Assembly (NCBI GenBank): GCA_905235165.1
Contig: CAJOKK010000034.1
Location: 1-10,484, forward strand
Source: an uncultured Atopobiaceae bacterium
Lineage (GTDB): Bacteria; Actinomycetota; Coriobacteriia; Coriobacteriales; Atopobiaceae
Length of the DNA: 10,484 nucleotides
Direction of reading: 5' to 3'
The number at the start of each line of letters is the position of its first letter. Positions within the stretch are counted from its first letter, which is position 1. Below, in pieces: positions 5,365 to 10,484 of the stretch. A program made the translations under genes and the position numbers. Under the pieces are notes generated by a model. The model was not told the origin of the DNA. It did no database searches and was given only the letters and a program-made list of their open reading frames with translations.

Positions 5365-6276
5365 ATGACTGACCAGCGAAATGCCTTATCCAAACAGAGA
5401 ACTCATGCTACCCGTCGTGATTTCCTCAAACTCTCAGGTGCCGCCGTTGGCGCTCTGGCGCTGACGGCCTGCGGGCCCGCCCCGGAAGATGCCACGATTG
5501 ACGAGTCGGGCGAGTCGGACTCCAAGGTGGGGTCTTTTGCCTCTGAAGGCACCCTGCGTGTGGGCATGGAAGCTGCCTACGCTCCCTACAACTGGCAGGC
5601 GAGCGAGCAGAGCGAGACGACCATTCCTATCGAGAACGTGAACGGTGGCTACGCTGACGGCTACGACGTGCAGATCGCCAAAGAGATCGCCAAGGGCCTT
5701 GGCCTCGAGCCGGTCGCGGTCAAGCTCGAGTGGGACGGCCTCATCGAGGCGCTCGGCCAGGGCAAGATCGACGTTATTATCGCCGGCATGACCGCGACGC
5801 CCGAGCGCGAGCAGTCCATCGACTTCACCGACCCCTACTACGTGGGCGTTTATGGCCTCATGGTCCAGAAGGACTCCAAGTACGCCAACGCCACGTCCAT
5901 TCAGGACTTTGCCGGCGCTGCCGTGCTTGGCCAGAAGGACACCAAGCTTGACGAGGTTATCGACGAGATCAAAGACGTCAACCACCTCTCGCCGGTTCCG
6001 ACCGTGCCTGACCAGATCTCTAACCTGCTGAGCGGTGCCTGCGACGCCATTACCTTCGACGAGGGCAACATCAACGCCCTTACCGAGGCTCATCCCGAGC
6101 TGAAGGGCATCGTCTTTGAGGAGGGCAAGGGCTTCTCCGAGGAGGTGCCCGTTAACATCGGCATTTCCAAGGGCCACGAGGACGTGGTTACGAAGATGAA
6201 CGAGATCCTCAAGGGCATCACCGACGATGACCGTGAGGAAATCTGGAACGCTGCGGTTAAGCGTCAGCCGGCATAG
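5365..6276 (+). CDS. Amino-acid ABC transporter substrate-binding lipoprotein (Tat-type signal)
   Basis: Extracytoplasmic receptor of 303 residues that captures a polar amino acid and delivers it to the permease encoded next. The N-terminus has a twin-arginine motif TRRDFLK (16-22), a short hydrophobic stretch and a lipobox LTAC with Cys36, implying Tat export and lipid anchoring. After an acidic linker, the family-3 solute-binding fold runs from about 62: GTLRVGMEAAYAPYNW, GYDVQIAKEI (99-108), and TPEREQSIDFTDPYY, with Arg148 matching the residue that holds the substrate carboxylate. An insertion of about 15 residues separates the NW from the GYD motif compared with enteric HisJ/GlnH. Two purine tracts precede the start; AGGAG 5355-5359 is 5 bases from ATG 5365. 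Glutamine, glutamate or another polar amino acid are all possible ligands; the sequence does not decide. Confidence 0.92.
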   Translation: MTDQRNALSKQRTHATRRDFLKLSGAAVGALALTACGPAPEDATIDESGESDSKVGSFASEGTLRVGMEAAYAPYNWQASEQSETTIPIENVNGGYADGYDVQIAKEIAKGLGLEPVAVKLEWDGLIEALGQGKIDVIIAGMTATPEREQSIDFTDPYYVGVYGLMVQKDSKYANATSIQDFAGAAVLGQKDTKLDEVIDEIKDVNHLSPVPTVPDQISNLLSGACDAITFDEGNINALTEAHPELKGIVFEEGKGFSEEVPVNIGISKGHEDVVTKMNEILKGITDDDREEIWNAAVKRQPA

Positions 6277-6301
6277 CGAATCTCTTCATGATGTAATGAG
6301 G

Positions 6302-6329
6302 CGGGGAGGGGGTCCATGCCCCCTCCCCG
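6302..6329 (+). terminator. GC-rich intercistronic hairpin between binding protein and permease genes
   Basis: Eleven uninterrupted pairs (6302-6312 with 6319-6329, GGGGAGGGGG against CCCCCTCCCC) close on a 6-base loop. No T-run follows. A smaller CCGGG/CCCGG hairpin (6351-6355 with 6362-6366) lies just downstream. In such operons a hairpin here commonly protects or partially terminates the message so that the binding protein is made in excess over the membrane subunits; that role is inferred. Confidence 0.6.
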
Positions 6330-6410
6330 TTCGGTGCGTCTTGGCGCCGTCCGGGGAGAAGCCCGGTGCTTATCGCCTGGCGTAGCGTGATGGATAGTTT
6401 GTTTGACCTG

Positions 6411-6415
6411 GGAGG
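6411..6415 (+). promoter_or_regulatory. Ribosome site deciding a TTG start for the permease
   Basis: GGAGG lies inside the longer open frame and ends 5 bases before TTG 6421 and 8 before TTG 6424. The upstream TTG at 6403 has no such site. The start is therefore placed at 6421, with 6424 as the near alternative. Confidence 0.6.
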
Positions 6416-6420
6416 ATCTG

Positions 6421-7680
6421 TTGTTGGAACGGTTAGGAAAGATACGCGACTTTATCTGTGAGGACCACCGCTATGTGTTCCTCAGCACGTCGGTGATTGC
6501 CTCGCTTGGCCTGTGGTTTTCTATGCAGCCGCGCTCGAGCATGAGCTTTCTGCGTCAGGCGTACGCCCTTGAGGTCGTGCTCTATTGGTACTTGATCGCT
6601 TGGCTCGCGATTTCCGCGGCGGCTCTGCTGCTCAAGCTGACGCACTGGAACAACTATGCCGAGACCTCGCCCTTCCGCAAGAAGCCGCTGGTGACGGTTG
6701 TTCGCTGGATGAGCTACTTCGCGTGGCTGGCAACCCTTCTGCTCTTTGTTGACCGCGCTGTCATGGGCTTCATCAGCGTGACCTCGGTGGCGCTGCAGCA
6801 AGACACGAATCCGTCGGGCTTCCTCAGCTCCATCGTCTATATGGTGGACAAGAGCTACCCGATTATCTGGCAGGGCATCGTCACGACGGTGGGCCTGTCG
6901 GTCTTCGGCACGCTCATCGCCTTCGTTCTGGCAACGCTTCTCGTCTTCCTGCGCATTCAGACCGTCGAGCGCTCCGACAACGATGCCGTGCGCTTCTTCA
7001 AGACCCTCGGCGTGGGCTTCGCCAAGCTCTACTCGACTGTCGTGCGTGGTACGCCCATGATGGTTCAGGGCATGCTCATCTACTTCACGGGCTTTGGCCT
7101 GCTCAAGAACTCGGGTATGACCGTGAGCGAGATTGGCGCCATCTGGTCGACCTTCGTCGCGGGCTTGGTGACCATCTCGCTCAACTCGACGGCCTACATG
7201 ATGGAGGTGCTGCGCGGCGGTATCGAGGCAGTCGATACCGGTCAGGTCGAGGCCGCTCGCTCTCTGGGCCTCTCGCAGTGGCAGGCCATGCTTAAGGTCG
7301 TCTTCCCGCAGGGCGTTAAGAACGCTATCCCCGCGCTTTCAAACGAGCTCATCGTCAACATCAAGGACTCCTCGGTCCTCTCGGTCATTGGCGTGTTCGA
7401 CCTCATGTTCGCTACCAAGACGGTGGCTGGCATCTACTTCAAGCAGGTCGAGATGTACGCGGTCGCCGCTCTTATCTACCTCTGCCTTACCATGATTGCC
7501 AGCTGGCTGCTGGGCAAGTTTGCCAAGCGACTCTCGGTTAATCCCACACCCCTGACGAGCGTCTCTGATATGGACATGACGGTGGGAACCGTTTCTGGCA
7601 AAGAGGAGTATTCCCTTGAGGGCCGCAAGCGTGAGAACAAGCGAAAGGCCCGGTACGACAACCCCAAAAGCGAACAGTAG
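6421..7680 (+). CDS. Amino-acid ABC transporter permease with extra N-terminal membrane region
   Basis: Membrane channel subunit of a polar amino-acid importer, about 419 residues from TTG 6421. Most single permeases of this His/Glu/Gln/Arg family are only about 215-240 residues. The conserved core occupies roughly 145-375: a first helix after SYPIIWQG, the VRGTPMMVQ motif, and the cytoplasmic EAA loop EAARSLGLSQWQAM beginning at 277, which docks on the ATPase. The SNELIVNIKDSSVLSVIG segment and a last helix follow. Ahead of the core are about 145 residues with three probable membrane spans (about 18-36, 49-71, 94-118). After the core comes a hydrophilic, strongly charged tail of about 50 residues. 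A homodimer would be expected because only one permease gene is present. The stop is 12 bases before the ATPase start. The family is certain; the role of the extensions is unknown. Confidence 0.9.
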   Translation: MLERLGKIRDFICEDHRYVFLSTSVIASLGLWFSMQPRSSMSFLRQAYALEVVLYWYLIAWLAISAAALLLKLTHWNNYAETSPFRKKPLVTVVRWMSYFAWLATLLLFVDRAVMGFISVTSVALQQDTNPSGFLSSIVYMVDKSYPIIWQGIVTTVGLSVFGTLIAFVLATLLVFLRIQTVERSDNDAVRFFKTLGVGFAKLYSTVVRGTPMMVQGMLIYFTGFGLLKNSGMTVSEIGAIWSTFVAGLVTISLNSTAYMMEVLRGGIEAVDTGQVEAARSLGLSQWQAMLKVVFPQGVKNAIPALSNELIVNIKDSSVLSVIGVFDLMFATKTVAGIYFKQVEMYAVAALIYLCLTMIASWLLGKFAKRLSVNPTPLTSVSDMDMTVGTVSGKEEYSLEGRKRENKRKARYDNPKSEQ

Positions 7681-7692
7681 AGGGAGGCGATC

Positions 7693-8451
7693 ATGATGAC
7701 CAAGACAACTGCAACCGAACCGCTCATCACAGTGAAGGGCCTGCGAAAGTCCTTCGATGACCATCTGGTGCTCAAGGACATCGACCTCTCCGTCTATCCT
7801 GGCGAGGTAGTTACCATTATCGGAGCGTCGGGCAGCGGCAAGTCAACGCTGCTGCGCTGCATGAACCTGCTTGAGACGCCCGACAGCGGCGAGATCTGGT
7901 TCCACGGCTCCAACCTGGCTGCCGAGCGTGTTGACCTCAACCGTCTGCGCGAGAGCATCGGCATGGTCTTCCAGGGCTTCAACCTCTTCAACAACATGGA
8001 CGTCCTTGACAACTGCACCTTGGCGCCCGTGACGCTCAAGAAGATGAGCAAGGCGGAGGCCGAGGAGGAGGCTATGCGCAACCTCGACGCCGTTGGGCTG
8101 TCGCGCTTTGCCCACGCATCGCCTGCGTCGCTTTCTGGTGGCCAGAAGCAGCGCGTGGCCATCGCTCGTGCCCTGTGCATGAAGCCTGACCTCATGCTCT
8201 TTGATGAGCCTACCTCGGCGCTCGACCCCGAGATTGTGGGCGAGGTGCTTAACGTCATGCGCGGCCTTGCCGAGGAGGGCATGACGATGGTCGTGGTCAC
8301 GCACGAGATGGCCTTCGCCAAGGGCGTATCCGACAAGGTCGTCTTCATGGACCAGGGCGTCATCGCAGAGTCAGGCGCGCCTGCAGACATGTTCTCAAAC
8401 CCCAAGCTGCCGCGTACGCGCGAGTTCCTGAGCCGTTACCTCGACGACTAA
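7693..8451 (+). CDS. Amino-acid ABC transporter ATP-binding protein (GlnQ-type)
   Basis: Cytoplasmic ATPase subunit powering the importer, 252 residues, normal length for the polar amino-acid class. All nucleotide-binding motifs are intact: Walker A GASGSGKST (44-52), Q-loop Gln94 in MVFQGFNLF, signature LSGGQKQR (147-154), Walker B LMLFDEPTSALD (167-178), and switch His204 in VVTHEMAFA. The VFQ-GFNLFNNM segment is typical of the GlnQ/HisP/ArtP group. ATG 7693 is preceded by GGAGG (7683-7687); an adjacent ATG at 7696 would remove one residue. It is the last gene of the three-gene importer operon and is followed by a large terminator hairpin. Confidence 0.95.
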   Translation: MMTKTTATEPLITVKGLRKSFDDHLVLKDIDLSVYPGEVVTIIGASGSGKSTLLRCMNLLETPDSGEIWFHGSNLAAERVDLNRLRESIGMVFQGFNLFNNMDVLDNCTLAPVTLKKMSKAEAEEEAMRNLDAVGLSRFAHASPASLSGGQKQRVAIARALCMKPDLMLFDEPTSALDPEIVGEVLNVMRGLAEEGMTMVVVTHEMAFAKGVSDKVVFMDQGVIAESGAPADMFSNPKLPRTREFLSRYLDD

Positions 8452-8493
8452 GGGACGAGCAAAGGCTGGCAGGAGTCCCGCTGTTACCTTTGG

Positions 8494-8557
8494 GAGCCTC
8501 CCACTTCTTGCCCGGACATCGCTCCGACGGCAAGGGGTGGGAGGCTCTTCTCCTTTG
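8494..8557 (+). terminator. Rho-independent terminator of the importer operon, unusually long stem
   Basis: Nineteen continuous pairs including two G-T (8494-8512 with 8529-8547, starting GAGCCTCCCAC against GTGGGAGGCTC) continue past a 2-base bulge into four more pairs (8513-8516 with 8523-8526) and a 6-base loop. The tail TTCTCCTTT is pyrimidine-rich. It begins 43 bases after the ATPase stop and separates the importer operon from nadE. Confidence 0.85.
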
Positions 8558-8590
8558 CAGAATCGTCCGGCGAGCGTGGCTTCGCGCGCA

Positions 8591-8662
8591 CTTCTCCTTT
8601 GTCCGCGTATACGGCCGGCCTTCGCGCTACGATAGCTACGAACAACTTAGCCAAAGGAGGAG
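8591..8662 (+). promoter_or_regulatory. nadE leader with a pyrimidine tract complementary to its ribosome site
   Basis: CTTCTCCTTTG (8591-8601) can pair over all 11 bases, with one G-T, with CAAAGGAGGAG (8652-8662), the ribosome site of nadE. The tract is an exact copy of 8547-8557 in the tail of the preceding terminator. The region between contains the palindromes CGTATACG (8606-8613) and GGCCGGCC (8613-8620), and a GCTACGA direct repeat (8626-8632 and 8635-8641). TACGAT at 8628-8633 could be a -10; if so, transcripts would start after the tract and lack it. Otherwise the ribosome site would be sequestered. Function is inferred. Confidence 0.35.
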
Positions 8663-8664
8663 CC

Positions 8665-10484
8665 ATGCAGGACGGATTCGTCAAGGTAGCGGCCCGTACG
8701 CCCGAGGTCAGCGTTGCTGACGTCAGCTTCAACGTGGAGAGCTGCCTACTTCAGATCAAGGAGGCCTGCACTGACGGTGCCAAGGTGGTCGTCTTGCCGG
8801 AGCTCTGCCTGACGGGCTATACCTGCGAAGACCTTTTCTGGCAAGATACCTTGCTCGATGCCGCCCAGCGCGGCCTCTATGAGCTTGCCGAGAAGACCGC
8901 GCCGCTCGATGCGCTCATCTTTGTGGGCGTGCCTTGGCGCGTGCACGGCAAGCTCTACAACTGCGCCGCGGCCCTGTGCTCGGGCGAGCTGCTTGCCCTT
9001 GTGCCCAAGACCTTCATTCCCAACTACAACGAGTTCTACGAGATGCGCCACTTCGCGCCTGCGCCCAATTACGGCGAGTGCGAGATGATCGACGTGGGAC
9101 AGGAGGACCTCATTCCCTTTGGGGCCAACGTGCTGCTGCACTGCGCCTCAATGCCCGACCTCGTGGTGGCCGTTGAGATTTGCGAAGACCTCTGGACGCC
9201 GCGTCCGCCCTCGATCACGCACGCTTTGGCGGGGGCGACCATCATCGTGAACCTCTCGGCCTCCAACGCCATCGTTGGCAAGGCGTCCTATCGTCGCCAG
9301 CTGGTCACGGGACAGAGCGGCCGTCTGGTGTGTGGCTATGTCTATGCCAGCTCGGGCTGGGGAGAGTCCACCACCGACGTGGTTTTCGCGGGCCATGACA
9401 TGGTTGCCGAGAATGGCGTGATGCTCGCTGAGTCCGAGCCCTTTGGTGCGGGCCAGGCAACGAGCGAGATTGACGTCTCATCCATCGTGACGGAGCGCAT
9501 GCGCATGTCTACCTACCAGGTTGAGCGTGCCGAGCAGGGCAACTCCTACGTGGACGTGTTCTTTGAGCTGGGTCGCGAGAAGACGCGCCTCTCGCGCTTT
9601 GTTGACCCCCATCCCTTCGTTCCCGATAGCGACGAGCAGCGCACCGCCCGCTGCGAGGACGTCTTTACCATTCAGGCCTGGGGTTTGGCCAAGCGTCTCG
9701 AGCATACCAACTGCTCCTGCGCGGTGGTCGGCGTTTCCGGTGGCCTCGATTCGACGCTCGCCCTCTTGGTTGCCGTGCGCGCGTTTGACCTTCTCGGACT
9801 GCCCCGCAAGGGAATCATTGCCGTCACGATGCCCGGCTTTGGCACCACGGAGCGCACGCACGGTAACGCCACGACCCTTTCTGATGCCCTTGGCGTGCAG
9901 CTGCGCGAGGTCTCCATCGTGGATGCCGTGCGCCAGCACTTCGCGGACATCGGGCACGACGAGTCTGTTCACGACGTAACTTACGAGAATTGCCAGGCGC
10001 GCGAGCGTACGCAGATCATCATGGACATTGCCAACAAGGAGGGCGGCATGGTGATCGGTACGGGCGACCTGTCCGAGCTTGCGCTTGGCTGGGCCACCTA
10101 CAATGGCGACCACATGTCGATGTACGGCGTGAATGGCGGCGTGCCCAAGACCCTCGTCCGCCATCTCGTGCGCTATGTGGCTGATACCTGCGAGAATGAC
10201 TGCGAAGCCGACATCCTCTACGACGTGCTTGACACGCCAGTTTCGCCCGAGCTGTTGCCGGCTAACGAGGATGGCACCATCGCCCAGCAGACGGAGGACC
10301 TGGTTGGCCCCTATGAGCTGCATGACTTCTTCCTCTATCAGGTGCTGCGCCGCTGCTTCTCGCCGCGCAAGGTCTACCGCCTGGCAACGTATGCCTTTGG
10401 TCACCTCTACGATGACGAGACGATCCTGCATTGGCTGCAGGTCTTCTACAAGCGCTTCTTTGCCCAGCAGTTCAAGCGCAGCTG
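8665..10484 (+). CDS. nadE: Glutamine-dependent NAD+ synthetase, 3' end outside window
   Basis: Last step of NAD biosynthesis: amidation of nicotinic acid adenine dinucleotide with ATP, using ammonia released from glutamine. The frame is open for 606 residues to the window edge; two-domain enzymes of this class have about 640-690, so a few dozen residues are missing. Residues 1 to about 300 are the nitrilase-fold glutaminase with its Glu-Lys-Cys triad: Glu46 in LPELCLTGY, Lys115 in VPKTFIPNYNEFYE, Cys173 in EICEDLW. The synthetase domain carries the ATP pyrophosphatase loop SGGLDS (358-363), GFGTT shortly after, and GTGDLSELALGW with the TYNGDHMSMYGVNGGVPKT region. ATG 8665 follows a near-perfect AAGGAGG (8654-8660). 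The gene stands alone after the importer terminator and may have its own promoter in 8558-8650. Assignment is very secure. Confidence 0.96.
   Translation, partial: MQDGFVKVAARTPEVSVADVSFNVESCLLQIKEACTDGAKVVVLPELCLTGYTCEDLFWQDTLLDAAQRGLYELAEKTAPLDALIFVGVPWRVHGKLYNCAAALCSGELLALVPKTFIPNYNEFYEMRHFAPAPNYGECEMIDVGQEDLIPFGANVLLHCASMPDLVVAVEICEDLWTPRPPSITHALAGATIIVNLSASNAIVGKASYRRQLVTGQSGRLVCGYVYASSGWGESTTDVVFAGHDMVAENGVMLAESEPFGAGQATSEIDVSSIVTERMRMSTYQVERAEQGNSYVDVFFELGREKTRLSRFVDPHPFVPDSDEQRTARCEDVFTIQAWGLAKRLEHTNCSCAVVGVSGGLDSTLALLVAVRAFDLLGLPRKGIIAVTMPGFGTTERTHGNATTLSDALGVQLREVSIVDAVRQHFADIGHDESVHDVTYENCQARERTQIIMDIANKEGGMVIGTGDLSELALGWATYNGDHMSMYGVNGGVPKTLVRHLVRYVADTCENDCEADILYDVLDTPVSPELLPANEDGTIAQQTEDLVGPYELHDFFLYQVLRRCFSPRKVYRLATYAFGHLYDDETILHWLQVFYKRFFAQQFKRS

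Noticed and set aside
5434..6177. 247-codon minus-strand open frame inside the binding-protein gene
   Set aside because: Composition (Val/Leu/Gly/Asp/His-rich, no motifs) is typical of an antisense shadow of a GC-rich gene.
8490..8720. Small + strand frame over the importer terminator and nadE start
   Set aside because: It runs through the long terminator hairpin and into nadE in the wrong frame, with no ribosome site or similarity.
9478..10431. 317-codon minus-strand open frame inside nadE
   Set aside because: A shadow of the nadE reading frame, which carries all catalytic motifs; composition is low in real domain signals.
1..10484. CRISPR array, prophage or complete insertion sequence
   Set aside because: No regularly spaced repeats, no cas, integrase or transposase-like protein on either strand.

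Overview
The window is GC-rich (by eye around 60 % or more) and densely coded, almost entirely on the + strand. Strong GGAGG-type ribosome sites usually sit about 5 bases before the start. I infer a high-GC Gram-positive actinobacterium, most likely Coriobacteriia (Olsenella/Atopobium/Collinsella type). The basis is the single-protein fusion of TsaB, RimI and TsaD, which I associate from memory with that class, plus the gene order alr - tsaE - tsaB/rimI/tsaD. No database search was possible.

Layout. (1) 1-1994 is a tight operon: the C-terminal three quarters of alanine racemase (alr), a family-4 iron-sulfur uracil-DNA glycosylase, and the t6A ATPase tsaE. (2) 1995-2658 breaks that operon. It holds an inverted repeat (2060-2086), a small XRE-type repressor gene on the minus strand (2233-2475), an AT-rich control region with a CAAAC-N5-GTTTG palindrome, and a strong hairpin (2535-2576). 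(3) 2659-5136 is an 825-residue triple fusion TsaB-RimI-TsaD. With TsaE it supplies every subunit that transfers threonylcarbamoyl to A37 of tRNA, leaving only TsaC/Sua5 to be encoded elsewhere. It also carries the ribosomal-protein acetyltransferase. (4) 5137-5364 is a non-coding leader with two structured elements. (5) 5365-8451 is a polar amino-acid ABC importer: Tat-type lipoprotein binding protein, permease with an extra N-terminal membrane region, and ATPase. A GC-rich hairpin sits between the first two genes and a very long terminator hairpin follows the last. (6) 8665-10484 is a glutamine-dependent NAD+ synthetase (nadE), complete at its start and running off the window. Its leader contains a pyrimidine tract that can pair over 11 bases with its own ribosome site.

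Functionally the window combines cell-wall precursor supply (D-alanine), base-excision repair, universal tRNA modification, amino-acid import and NAD synthesis. No phage, CRISPR, tRNA, rRNA or complete insertion sequence is visible. The most unusual points are the triple fusion, the lone regulator lodged inside the t6A locus with palindromic control sites, and the possible self-sequestering nadE leader. I see no clearly new multi-gene system.
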